Assembly: GCF_004115925.1 (NCBI RefSeq)
Contig: NZ_SDDX01000009.1
Span: forward strand, 1 to 64,000
Reading direction: 5' to 3'
Source: Lelliottia nimipressuralis
GTDB lineage: Bacteria; Pseudomonadota; Gammaproteobacteria; Enterobacterales; Enterobacteriaceae
Length of the DNA: 64,000 nt
A program made the position numbers and the translations under genes. Positions 10,074-19,117 of the stretch are shown one piece after another (the first letter of the stretch is position 1; each line of letters starts with the position of its first letter). Below the pieces are notes generated by a model. The model was not told where the DNA came from, did not search any database, and saw nothing but the letters and a program-made list of their open reading frames with translations.

Positions 10074-10949
10074 ATGAGCGAAAAATTACAGAAAGTGCTG
10101 GCGCGTGCTGGCCACGGTTCACGCCGTGAAATCGAAACGATTATCGAAGCGGGTCGCGTCAGCGTTGACGGCAAAATTGCCAAGCTGGGTGACCGCGTTG
10201 AAGTCGTTCCGGGGATGAAGATCCGTCTCGACGGTCATGTGATCTCCGTGAAGGAGTCTGCTGAACAGATTTGCCGCGTGCTGGCTTACTACAAGCCGGA
10301 AGGCGAGCTGTGTACACGTAACGACCCGGAAGGCCGCCCAACCGTCTTTGACCGTCTGCCAAAACTGCGCGGCGCGCGCTGGATTGCGGTAGGCCGTCTG
10401 GATGTGAACACCTGCGGTCTGCTGCTGTTCACCACCGACGGTGAACTGGCGAACCGCCTGATGCACCCAAGCCGTGAAGTGGAACGTGAATACGCTGTGC
10501 GTGTTTTCGGCCAGGTTGATGAAAATAAACTGCGTGACCTGTCGCGCGGCGTTCAGCTTGAAGATGGTCCTGCGGCGTTCAAAACCATTAAATTCACCGG
10601 TGGTGAAGGGATCAACCAGTGGTATAACGTCACGCTGACGGAAGGTCGTAACCGTGAGGTTCGTCGTCTGTGGGAAGCGGTTGGCGTGCAGGTGAGTCGT
10701 CTGATTCGCGTGCGCTACGGTGACATTCTGCTGCCGAAGGGGATTCCGCGCGGTGGTTACACCGAGCTGGATTTGACCCAGACTAACTACCTGCGTGAAC
10801 TGGTGGAACTGCAGCCAGAAACCACGACCAAAGTGGCGGTTGAAAAAGACCGTCGTCGCGTGAAAGCGAATCAGATTCGTCGCGCGGTGAAACGCCACAG
10901 CCAGGTGAGCACCTCTCGCCGCTCTGGCAGCCGTAACAATAACGGCTAA
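10074..10949 (+). CDS. rluB: 23S rRNA pseudouridine 2605 synthase
   Basis: RluB (291 residues, as in E. coli) isomerises U2605 of 23S rRNA. An N-terminal S4 RNA-binding domain ([17 protein letters not shown]) is followed by the RsuA-type catalytic domain with Asp110 in [14 protein letters not shown]. The tail is rich in Lys/Arg, typical of this enzyme. The start MSEKLQ follows AAGGAT; an in-frame start nine codons upstream is less likely. A small hairpin followed by ATTTT (10011-10028) lies between yciO and this gene. Confidence 0.96.
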   Translation: MSEKLQKVLARAGHGSRREIETIIEAGRVSVDGKIAKLGDRVEVVPGMKIRLDGHVISVKESAEQICRVLAYYKPEGELCTRNDPEGRPTVFDRLPKLRGARWIAVGRLDVNTCGLLLFTTDGELANRLMHPSREVEREYAVRVFGQVDENKLRDLSRGVQLEDGPAAFKTIKFTGGEGINQWYNVTLTEGRNREVRRLWEAVGVQVSRLIRVRYGDILLPKGIPRGGYTELDLTQTNYLRELVELQPETTTKVAVEKDRRRVKANQIRRAVKRHSQVSTSRRSGSRNNNG

Positions 10950-10953
10950 AAAT

Positions 10954-10979
10954 AAACCCGGCGGCTGCCGGGTTTTTCT
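10954..10979 (+). terminator. rluB terminator
   Basis: AAACCCGGC-GGCT-GCCGGGTTT followed by TTCTTTT is a strong intrinsic terminator directly after the rluB stop. It is a near-perfect inverted repeat with A residues on its left side, so it may also terminate btuR coming from the other strand. Confidence 0.88.
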
Positions 10980-10982
10980 TTT

Positions 10983-11573
10983 CTAGTAGTCGATACCAAT
11001 TTGCGCTTTTATTCCGGCGTCAAACGCATGTTTGACCGGGCGCAGTTCACTGATCGTATCGGCCAGCTCCAGAATATCCCGATGACAGCCGCGTCCGGTC
11101 ACAATGACCGTCTGATGGACAGGGCGATTTTTCAACGCGTCCAGCACCTCTTCCAGGGGCAAATAGTCATACGCCACCATGTAGGTAATTTCATCCAGCA
11201 GGACCATATTCAGCGTCGGATCGGCCAGCATCCGTTTTGCGTGTTCCCACACGGCGAGGCAGGCGGCGGTATCGCTTTCACGGTTTTGCGTGTCCCAGGT
11301 AAAACCGGTCGCCATCACCTGAAATTCCACGCCGTGCGGCTCCAGCAGATTACGCTCACCGTTTGGCCATTCGCCTTTGATGAACTGAATCACACCCACT
11401 TTCTGACCGTGGCCGACAGCGCGCGTGGCGGTGCCAAAGGCTGCCGTGGTTTTGCCTTTTCCGTTGCCGGTAAACACGATAACAATGCCGCGTTCTTCCT
11501 GCGCGGCGGCGACTCGGGCATCGACCTGTTCTTTCAGACGCTGCTGGCGCTGCTGATGGCGTTCTTCACTCAT
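10983..11573 (-). CDS. btuR: Cob(I)yrinic acid a,c-diamide adenosyltransferase
   Basis: BtuR/CobA (196 residues, E. coli 196) transfers the adenosyl group of ATP to reduced corrinoids to make the coenzyme B12 form. The modified P-loop GNGKGKTT is at residues 36-43 and Walker-B-like VLLDEITYM lies near residue 120. It overlaps yciK by 4 bp (ATGA), as in E. coli, so the two are probably co-transcribed. It converges on rluB. Confidence 0.96.
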   Translation of the reverse strand: MSEERHQQRQQRLKEQVDARVAAAQEERGIVIVFTGNGKGKTTAAFGTATRAVGHGQKVGVIQFIKGEWPNGERNLLEPHGVEFQVMATGFTWDTQNRESDTAACLAVWEHAKRMLADPTLNMVLLDEITYMVAYDYLPLEEVLDALKNRPVHQTVIVTGRGCHRDILELADTISELRPVKHAFDAGIKAQIGIDY

Positions 11574-12331
11574 TGCGAAATCCCTGGCTTACGGCCCGGC
11601 TGGGCATCAAATGTCATACCGGTTTTACGGCGGCTGTCGTCGCCCATCAGCCACAGATAGAGCGGCATAATCTCGGCGGGGGTTTTGAGCTTTTGCGGAT
11701 CTTCCGTCGGAAACGCGCTGGCGCGCATGCCCGTGCGCGTGCCGCCTGGATTAATGCAGTTGACGCGCAGATGGCGGGTCTGATACTCCTCGGCCAGCAC
11801 CTGCATCATCCCTTCGGTGGCAAACTTCGACGCGGCGTAAGCGCCCCAGTTGGCTCGCCCCTGACGCCCGACGCTCGACGAGGTGAATACCAGCGATCCG
11901 GATTCAGATTTGAGTAATAAAGGAAGCAGCGCCTGGGTGAGGAAAAAGGTGCCGTTAACGTTAACCTGCATCACCTGCTGCCAGATCTGCGGATCCTGCT
12001 CATCCATCGGACGCACTTCTCCGAGCAAACCGGCATTGTGCAGCACACCGTCCAGGCGCGGGTAGTGCGCGGCGATACGCTGTGCAAGCTCCGCGCAGGA
12101 GTCCGGCGTACAGGTCAGTAAATCGAGGATATACCAGCGCGGCGTCTTTCCGCTGGCGTCATTAATCTCTTGCGCCACGCGGCGCAGCTTTTCTTCATTC
12201 CGACCGAGTAGCACCACCTGCGCGCCGTGGCGAGAATAGGTGAGTGCCGCTTCGCGGCCAATGCCGTCGCTGGCACCGGTCACCAGGATGATGCGGTTTT
12301 GCAGTAGATCTTTTTGTGGTTGATAGTGCAC
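11570..12331 (-). CDS. yciK: Short-chain dehydrogenase/reductase YciK
   Basis: The protein of 253 residues has a classical SDR fold with the NAD(P) motif TGASDGIG near residue 18, catalytic serine region FTSSSVGRQG and YAASK near residue 160. The start is a GTG (HYQPQKDLL follows) with AGGAG 8 bp upstream, as for E. coli YciK; the open frame upstream is unused. The physiological substrate is not established. It is translationally coupled to btuR. Confidence 0.94.
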   Translation of the reverse strand: MHYQPQKDLLQNRIILVTGASDGIGREAALTYSRHGAQVVLLGRNEEKLRRVAQEINDASGKTPRWYILDLLTCTPDSCAELAQRIAAHYPRLDGVLHNAGLLGEVRPMDEQDPQIWQQVMQVNVNGTFFLTQALLPLLLKSESGSLVFTSSSVGRQGRANWGAYAASKFATEGMMQVLAEEYQTRHLRVNCINPGGTRTGMRASAFPTEDPQKLKTPAEIMPLYLWLMGDDSRRKTGMTFDAQPGRKPGISQ

Positions 12332-12585
12332 GAATACTCCTGTGGCGCATGACGGGCCTGCGGCGCATGCTTTTCTTTCACTTTTTGGCTTTATGCCCGA
12401 AACGGCGGGTGATTTCAATAAGTCTACAGGAGAGAAGGCTTCTGAATTAACAATTTGCAACGATTTCAGCCACAAGAAGACATTCTGGAAAGCGCCTCGC
12501 AGCGGTATTGTCGTATGCGAGACGCCTGGCAAAGGCTGTTGTACACTGGTCGTGAAAGATTCGTGGTTAAATCAAGGTGGAACAC
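12332..12585. other. yciK-sohB divergent intergenic region
   Basis: About 250 bp separate the divergent yciK and sohB genes and must hold both promoters. No convincing sigma70 pair or known operator could be picked out by eye. Open frames running through it have no homology or ribosome sites and were not called. Confidence 0.4.
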
Positions 12586-13629
12586 GTGGAATTACTTTCT
12601 GAGTACGGTCTGTTTTTGGCCAAAATCGCGACGGTGGTGATCGCTATAGCGGTGATTGCAGTGCTGATCGTGAACCTGACGCAGCGTAAGCGTCAGCGTG
12701 GTGAACTGCGCATTACCCGCTTAAGCGAGCAGTATAAGGAGATGCAGGAAGACATGTCGGTGGCGCTGCTGGATGGACATCAGCAGAAACAGTGGCATAA
12801 GGCGCAAAAGAAAAAGCTAAAGCTTGAAGCCAAAGCGGCAAAAGTGAAGGCGAAACAGGATCATCAGGAAACAACGAAACCACGGGTCTATGTGCTGGAT
12901 TTTAAAGGCAGTATGGATGCCCATGAAGTTACTTCACTTCGTGAAGAGGTCACGGCGGTACTGGCGGTCGCAAAACCTCAGGACCAGGTCGTTCTGCGCC
13001 TCGAAAGCCCGGGTGGAGTGGTGCATGGTTACGGTCTGGCCGCCTCTCAGCTCCAGCGCCTGCGTGAAAAACAGATTCCGCTGACGGTTGCAGTGGATAA
13101 AGTCGCAGCCAGCGGTGGCTATATGATGGCCTGTGTTGCCGATAAGATCGTAGCCGCGCCCTTTGCCATTCTCGGCTCGATCGGGGTGGTGGCGCAGATC
13201 CCTAACTTCAATCGTTTTCTAAAAAATAAAGAGATCGACATCGAGCTGCACACCGCCGGGCAGTATAAGCGCACTCTGACCCTGCTGGGCGAGAACACGG
13301 AAGAGGGCCGACAGAAATTCCGTGAAGATCTCAACGAAACGCATCATCTGTTTAAGGACTTCGTTAAACGGATGCGTCCGTCGCTGGACATCGAGCAGGT
13401 AGCGACCGGTGAACACTGGTATGGCCTTCAGGCACAGGAAAAAGGGCTGGTAGATGAAGTGGGTACCAGCGATGACCTGCTGTTGAGCCTGATGGAGGGG
13501 CGTGAGCTGGTGGGCGTACGCTATACTCAACGTAAGAGAATGCTCGACCGCTTCACAAACAGCGCCGCCGAGAGCGCGGACCGCTTGCTGTTGCGTTGGC
13601 TACAACGCGGACAAAAACCGCTGCTGTAA
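12586..13629 (+). CDS. sohB: Inner-membrane S49-family peptidase SohB
   Basis: SohB (347 residues from the GTG at 12586; E. coli 349) is a membrane-anchored serine protease related to SppA. One transmembrane helix covers residues 8-31; a Lys/Ala-rich linker (70-92) precedes the peptidase domain. The Ser-Lys dyad is Ser176 (VAASGGYM) and Lys228 (GQYKRTLT). GTG at 12577 is an alternative but AAGG there fits better as ribosome site for the second GTG. Cellular substrates are not well defined; in E. coli it was found as a multicopy suppressor of htrA. Confidence 0.95.
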   Translation: MELLSEYGLFLAKIATVVIAIAVIAVLIVNLTQRKRQRGELRITRLSEQYKEMQEDMSVALLDGHQQKQWHKAQKKKLKLEAKAAKVKAKQDHQETTKPRVYVLDFKGSMDAHEVTSLREEVTAVLAVAKPQDQVVLRLESPGGVVHGYGLAASQLQRLREKQIPLTVAVDKVAASGGYMMACVADKIVAAPFAILGSIGVVAQIPNFNRFLKNKEIDIELHTAGQYKRTLTLLGENTEEGRQKFREDLNETHHLFKDFVKRMRPSLDIEQVATGEHWYGLQAQEKGLVDEVGTSDDLLLSLMEGRELVGVRYTQRKRMLDRFTNSAAESADRLLLRWLQRGQKPLL

Positions 13630-13633
13630 ACAA

Positions 13634-13659
13634 AAACGCGAGGCATTTGCCTCGCGTTT
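13634..13659. terminator. Bidirectional terminator between sohB and yciN
   Basis: AAACGCGAGGC-ATTT-GCCTCGCGTTT is an 11-bp perfect stem with A-rich left and T-rich right flanks, located between the convergent sohB and yciN stops. It can act in both directions. Confidence 0.85.
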
Positions 13660-13663
13660 CGCG

Positions 13664-13915
13664 TTAATCGACCAGGTGATATTTCTCTGAGAGCGCATGG
13701 GCCAGGTATTTAAACATGTTAAATACCGCCGTGCTCTTAGGGGTGGGTAACCCTTGCTCATCGAGATAGTATTCGCCGCTGAACACCAGCACGCCGTTAC
13801 GTTGCTCAACGCCGGTGGCTTCGATACCGGCCAGGGTATCTTCGTGCTCACGAATCAGTTTGTTGGCTTCGACAAGCAAAGTCTCACGATCGATAGGTTG
13901 GGTATTTTGCTGCAT
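13664..13915 (-). CDS. yciN: DUF2498 protein YciN
   Basis: This small cytoplasmic protein of 83 residues is nearly identical in length and sequence to E. coli YciN ([14 protein letters not shown]...[10 protein letters not shown]). The start at 13915 ([11 protein letters not shown]) has GGAGT 7 bp upstream; the open frame extends 39 codons further without support. No catalytic motif is visible and the function is unknown. It converges on sohB and is divergent from topA. Confidence 0.95.
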   Translation of the reverse strand: MQQNTQPIDRETLLVEANKLIREHEDTLAGIEATGVEQRNGVLVFSGEYYLDEQGLPTPKSTAVFNMFKYLAHALSEKYHLVD

Positions 13916-14314
13916 ATTCCACTCCTTAAACAGTGGCAATAGTCTACGCCGGACGCGCACCCTGGGCAAATTTTCCCTGTTTTTCGCGGGGCTACGTGCC
14001 TGGTGCAAAGCTGGCACGATTTGCTTTTGCATGCTAATAAAGTTGCGTAACAGATTTTATCAGGTAGAGTGTGCGCTTTCGTCATTCTGGCAACAGAATT
14101 GCTTGACATTCGACCGAAAGCTCGTCGCATAGTCATTTTGATAAGAGTGAAATGCCCGATAACTCAATCACCTGGACAGGTTCTGCTGTTGTCCGGTAGG
14201 AAGAAAGGGGTTGATATCCCCTGGCGTCGTCGCAATATCAACAACGCGTCGCCAGCGGAAGGGAAATCAACATGCGGCGTATTCCTGGAAGAATTAAATT
14301 AGGTAAAGGTGAAT
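13916..14314. other. topA upstream region and leader
   Basis: The 399 bp between yciN and topA hold the divergent promoters. A possible topA promoter is TTGACA at 14103-14108 with CATAGT at 14128-14133 (19-bp spacer, rather long). In E. coli topA is driven by several supercoiling- and heat-responsive promoters in this interval. A short hairpin, GGGGTTGATATCCCC at 14207-14221, lies in the leader. A GTG-initiated 77-codon frame (14069-14302) is open but lacks homology. Confidence 0.4.
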
Positions 14315-16912
14315 ATGGGTAAAGCTCTCGTCATCGTTGAGTCCCCGGCAAAAGCCAAAACGATCAATAAGTATCTGGGTAATGACTATGTGGTTAAATC
14401 CAGTGTTGGTCACATCCGCGATTTGCCGACCAGTGGCTCAGCCAGTAAAAAGAGCGCAGACTCTACCTCCACCAAAGGGGCTAAGAAGCCTAAAAAGGAT
14501 GAACGTAGCGCGCTCGTCAACCGTATGGGTGTCGATCCCTGGCACGAGTGGGAAGCACAGTACGAAGTGCTGCCCGGCAAAGAGAAAGTCGTTAATGAGC
14601 TGAAGCAGCTCGCCGAAAAAGCTGACCACATCTATCTCGCAACCGACCTTGACCGCGAAGGGGAAGCCATTGCATGGCACCTGCGGGAAATCATTGGTGG
14701 TGATGAATCACGATACAGCCGTGTCGTGTTTAACGAGATTACAAAGAATGCGATTCGTCAGGCGTTTGAAAAGCCGGGCGAACTGAATATCGATCGTGTA
14801 AACGCTCAACAGGCGCGTCGTTTTATGGACCGCGTGGTGGGCTATATGGTTTCGCCACTGCTGTGGAAGAAAATCGCGCGTGGCCTTTCCGCTGGACGTG
14901 TTCAGTCCGTAGCGGTGCGTCTGGTCGTCGAGCGTGAGCGCGAAATCAAAGCGTTTGTGCCAGAAGAGTTCTGGGAAATCGACGCGAATGTCGCAACGCC
15001 AGGCGGCGATGCACTGCCGCTGCAGGTGACCCACGAAAAAGACAAACCGTTCCGTCCGGTTAATCGCGATCAAACCATGGCGGCGGTTGCGCTGCTGGAA
15101 AAAGCCCGTTATCAGGTGCTGGATCGTGAAGACAAACCGACGAGCAGCAAACCGGGCGCGCCTTTCATTACCTCCACGCTCCAGCAGGCGGCCAGTACGC
15201 GTCTGGGCTTTGGCGTGAAGAAAACCATGATGATGGCGCAGCGCTTGTATGAAGCGGGTTACATCACTTATATGCGTACCGACTCAACGAACCTGAGCCA
15301 GGACGCCGTAAGCATGGTGCGCGACTACATTAGCGATAATTTCGGCAAGAAATATCTGCCGGAAAGCGCTATCCAGTATGCGAGCAAAGAAAACTCTCAG
15401 GAAGCGCACGAAGCGATCCGTCCGTCCGATGTGGCTGTCGAGTCCGAAGCCCTGAAAGACATGGAAACCGATGCCCAGAAGCTGTATCAGCTGATCTGGC
15501 GTCAGTTCGTGGCCTGCCAGATGAACCCGGCGAAATACGACTCTACAACACTGACCGTAGGCGCAGGCGATTTCCGTCTGAAAGCGCGCGGCCGTATCCT
15601 GCGCTTTGACGGCTGGACGAAAGTCATGCCAGCACTGCGTAAAGGTGACGAAGATCGTACGCTGCCAGCCGTGAACAAGGGCGATGAGCTTTCGCTGACG
15701 GAACTGATCCCGGCCCAGCACTTCACCAAGCCGCCTGCGCGTTTCAGCGAAGCGTCACTGGTGAAAGAGCTGGAAAAACGCGGTATCGGCCGCCCGTCCA
15801 CCTATGCGTCGATCATCTCGACCATTCAGGATCGTGGCTACGTTCGCGCTGAGAACCGTCGTTTCTACGCTGAAAAAATGGGTGAGATCGTGACAGATCG
15901 TCTGGAAGATAACTTCCGCGAGCTGATGAACTACGATTTCACCGCGCAGATGGAAGACCGCCTCGACCAGGTGGCAAACCATCAGGCTGAATGGAAGAAG
16001 GTGCTCGACAGCTTCTTCGGCGATTTCACCCAACAACTGGAGAAAGCTGAAAAAGCGCCAGAAGAGGGCGGAATGCAGCCGAACCAGATGGTCCTGACCA
16101 GCATCGAATGCCCGACCTGTAGCCGCCAAATGGGTATCCGTACTGCGACTACCGGCGTGTTCCTCGGCTGTTCTGGCTATGCCTTAACGCCGAAAGAGCG
16201 CTGCAAAACCACCATCAACCTGGTGCCAGAGAACGAAGTTCTCAACGTGCTGGAAGGTGACGATGCAGAAACCAACGCGCTGCGTGCGAAACGCCGTTGC
16301 CAGAAATGCGGTACGGCGATGGACAGCTACCTGATCGATCCGAAGCGTAAATTGCATGTCTGCGGTAACAACCCGACCTGCGATGGCTACGAAATCGAAG
16401 AGGGCGAGTTCCGCATCAAAGGCTACGACGGCCCGATTGTGGAGTGCGAGAAGTGTGGTTCTGAAATGCACCTGAAAATGGGGCGTTTCGGTAAGTACAT
16501 GGCGTGTACCAACGACGAATGTAAGAACACGCGTAAGATTTTGCGTAACGGCGAAGTGGCTCCTCCTAAGGAAGATCCGGTTCCGTTGCCAGAACTGCCG
16601 TGTGAAAAGTCTGACGCATACTTCGTGCTGCGTGACGGTGCTGCGGGCGTGTTCCTCGCCGCCAACACCTTCCCGAAATCGCGTGAAACTCGTGCTCCGC
16701 TGGTGGAAGAGCTGTACCGCTTCCGCGACCGTCTGCCAGAGAAACTGCGTTATCTGGCCGATGCGCCGCAGCAGGATCCGGAAGGCAATAAGACCGTTGT
16801 CCGCTTTAGCCGTAAAACAAAGCAGCAGTACGTCGCTGCCGAGAAAGAGGGTAAAGCGACCGGCTGGTCTGCATTCTTCGTGGATGGTAAATGGGTTGAA
16901 GGCAAGAAATAA
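14315..16912 (+). CDS. topA: DNA topoisomerase I (omega protein)
   Basis: TopA (865 residues, as in E. coli) relaxes negative supercoils by a type IA mechanism. The N-terminal TOPRIM domain shows [11 protein letters not shown] and the acidic [10 protein letters not shown]; the active-site tyrosine is in [13 protein letters not shown] near residue 319. Three four-cysteine zinc ribbons follow in the C-terminal third (beginning [18 protein letters not shown] and CEKCGSEMH), then zinc-less DNA-binding repeats. The start is the second ATG (MGKALVIVE). A strong terminator follows. Confidence 0.98.
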   Translation: MGKALVIVESPAKAKTINKYLGNDYVVKSSVGHIRDLPTSGSASKKSADSTSTKGAKKPKKDERSALVNRMGVDPWHEWEAQYEVLPGKEKVVNELKQLAEKADHIYLATDLDREGEAIAWHLREIIGGDESRYSRVVFNEITKNAIRQAFEKPGELNIDRVNAQQARRFMDRVVGYMVSPLLWKKIARGLSAGRVQSVAVRLVVEREREIKAFVPEEFWEIDANVATPGGDALPLQVTHEKDKPFRPVNRDQTMAAVALLEKARYQVLDREDKPTSSKPGAPFITSTLQQAASTRLGFGVKKTMMMAQRLYEAGYITYMRTDSTNLSQDAVSMVRDYISDNFGKKYLPESAIQYASKENSQEAHEAIRPSDVAVESEALKDMETDAQKLYQLIWRQFVACQMNPAKYDSTTLTVGAGDFRLKARGRILRFDGWTKVMPALRKGDEDRTLPAVNKGDELSLTELIPAQHFTKPPARFSEASLVKELEKRGIGRPSTYASIISTIQDRGYVRAENRRFYAEKMGEIVTDRLEDNFRELMNYDFTAQMEDRLDQVANHQAEWKKVLDSFFGDFTQQLEKAEKAPEEGGMQPNQMVLTSIECPTCSRQMGIRTATTGVFLGCSGYALTPKERCKTTINLVPENEVLNVLEGDDAETNALRAKRRCQKCGTAMDSYLIDPKRKLHVCGNNPTCDGYEIEEGEFRIKGYDGPIVECEKCGSEMHLKMGRFGKYMACTNDECKNTRKILRNGEVAPPKEDPVPLPELPCEKSDAYFVLRDGAAGVFLAANTFPKSRETRAPLVEELYRFRDRLPEKLRYLADAPQQDPEGNKTVVRFSRKTKQQYVAAEKEGKATGWSAFFVDGKWVEGKK

Positions 16913-16936
16913 TCTTTTCTTCCTGTGACTTACCTG

Positions 16937-16963
16937 AAAGGGCCGGACTTCCGGCCCTTTTTT
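16937..16963 (+). terminator. topA terminator
   Basis: AAAGGGCCGG-ACTT-CCGGCCCTTT followed by TTTATT: a 10-bp perfect stem with a U-tract, 24 bp after the topA stop. Confidence 0.92.
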
Positions 16964-17081
16964 ATTGGTCGTTATTATTTTTTGTTCCGTACTATACACT
17001 CGGGCTATAAATGATATAGTGGTTATAGTTAACCCCTTTCTTATTATTAAATCGTCTTAAGCGATTATCCCTGTGCGCTAA

Positions 17082-18071
<990 letters not shown>

Positions 18072-18078
18072 TCACACC

Positions 18079-18106
18079 CGGTATCTTTCCTTCCGGAAAG
18101 ATACCG
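18079..18106 (+). terminator. Stem-loop after cysB
   Basis: CGGTATCTTTCC-TTCC-GGAAAGATACCG is a 12-bp perfect stem 8 bp past the cysB stop. There is no proper U-tract, so termination may be weak or the structure may protect the 3' end. Confidence 0.55.
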
Positions 18107-18407
18107 AAATAATGTCTTAAAGCTAAATTAGAATTATCATCATCCCCATTCTCTACCGCATATAACCGCATAAACGTTATAAGTTTAGGGTTAAACTGTC
18201 GCAAATTTGCGACAAAAGTAGAAAGTAAATTCCCGCTACGCAAATTCCTCGTTTCAATTATTTATTTCTGGTCAAAAGATTAATTAATTCCCTGGAAACG
18301 ATCGTAAATTCACTGGCTTTTCGACTAAAGTTTCTTTAGGATTTATCTCAACTCATGATTACTTGTACCGATTGTTTGGTATCGAAATGATAAGCGAAGT
18401 CGATTGT
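18107..18407. other. cysB-ymiA intergenic region with an 18-bp palindrome
   Basis: No gene is visible in these 300 bp. TGTCGCAAATTTGCGACA at 18197-18214 is a perfect 18-bp palindrome, a likely binding site for a dimeric regulator, about 190 bp upstream of ymiA. I could not assign it to a known factor. The remaining DNA is AT-rich and presumably carries the ymiA promoter. Confidence 0.5.
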
Positions 18408-18548
18408 ATGAGGTTAGCAATGCCGTCAGGAAGTGAAGATCCGCAAAGGGACCCAGCGCTTAAGCGTAAAGCCTGGCTGGCGGTATTTCTTGGCTCCGCC
18501 CTGTTCTGGGTGGTGGTAGCGTTACTGGTCTGGAAATATTGGGGATAG
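18408..18548 (+). CDS. ymiA: Small membrane protein YmiA
   Basis: A 46-residue protein with a charged N-terminal half and one transmembrane helix (about residues 22-43, LAVFLGSALFWVVVALLVW). It matches E. coli YmiA almost residue for residue; the start MRLAMPSG is chosen on that basis, the open frame extending 15 codons upstream. The function is unknown. It overlaps nothing and is followed 2 bp later by yciX, suggesting an operon with the downstream small genes and possibly acnA. Confidence 0.9.
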   Translation: MRLAMPSGSEDPQRDPALKRKAWLAVFLGSALFWVVVALLVWKYWG

Positions 18549-18550
18549 CG

Positions 18551-18721
18551 ATGGCAGTTCACATGCGTACTGAACCGGTTAAAAAGATGTGTCAGCCAGG
18601 TGACAACGGCCACAAAGCACGTAAAGAGCCTGTAACGGTCGTTCCGGCTTCCTGGAAGCTCTCCGCACAGCAGCAAGCCTTTATTGATACGTTCGCAGAA
18701 GACGAACCCAAAAAACAATAA
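18551..18721 (+). CDS. yciX: Small protein YciX
   Basis: A basic 56-residue protein, start MAVHMRTEP, immediately after ymiA. No transmembrane segment or known domain is visible; the C-terminal part (SWKLSAQQQAFIDTFAEDE) looks helical. E. coli has a similar ORF at the same place between ymiA and acnA. Function unknown. Confidence 0.75.
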   Translation: MAVHMRTEPVKKMCQPGDNGHKARKEPVTVVPASWKLSAQQQAFIDTFAEDEPKKQ

Positions 18722-18851
18722 TTGATAATACGGTTAGCCTGCGAATATCAGGTGAGAACCGTGTACTTTTGTACTCTTTAATAAATACACATCAGCAATA
18801 AAGAACGGGGAGTACCCCAAGTTACCACAGAAATATAAAGCCTGGTGTCAG

Positions 18852-18953
18852 ATGATGAATACCCTACAAAACATGAAATACTGGTCCTGGATGGGGGCTT
18901 TTACCGTATCCGTCCTGTTCTGGGCGCAGCTAATCTGGCTGGCCTTAAACTAA
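18852..18953 (+). CDS. ymiC: Tiny membrane protein, YmiC-like
   Basis: A 33-codon ORF starting with two adjacent ATGs (third possible ATG at 18873) encodes a short head and one hydrophobic helix rich in Trp (from KYWSWMGAF to LIWLALN). E. coli has a 31-residue membrane protein, YmiC, with a very similar core ([10 protein letters not shown]) at the same position upstream of acnA. An intrinsic terminator starts 8 bp after its stop. The function is unknown. Confidence 0.7.
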   Translation: MMNTLQNMKYWSWMGAFTVSVLFWAQLIWLALN

Positions 18954-18960
18954 ATAGCAA

Positions 18961-18984
18961 AACCTCGCTCCGGCGAGGTTTTTT
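18961..18984 (+). terminator. Terminator after ymiC
   Basis: AACCTCGC-TCCG-GCGAGGTT followed by TTTTG is a typical intrinsic terminator. It separates the small-protein genes from acnA, so acnA needs its own promoter in 18985-19117. Confidence 0.85.
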
Positions 18985-19117
18985 GTTTTCATCCCTCTTC
19001 ATCGATAATCCCGATTTATCAATTCGGGTTGTTATCAAAACGTTACGACATCTTTGTGTTATCTTTAATTACAGCCCCGATGATTGTCGGGGTATCCCTG
19101 TCATTAAGGAGGAGCTT

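Noticed and set aside
12342..12602. Open frames between yciK and sohB
   Set aside because: They run through the divergent promoter region into sohB in the wrong frame, with no homology or ribosome sites.
14069..14302. 77-codon GTG-initiated frame in the topA leader
   Set aside because: It has no recognisable homology and ends 12 bp before topA. A leader peptide is possible but not supported.
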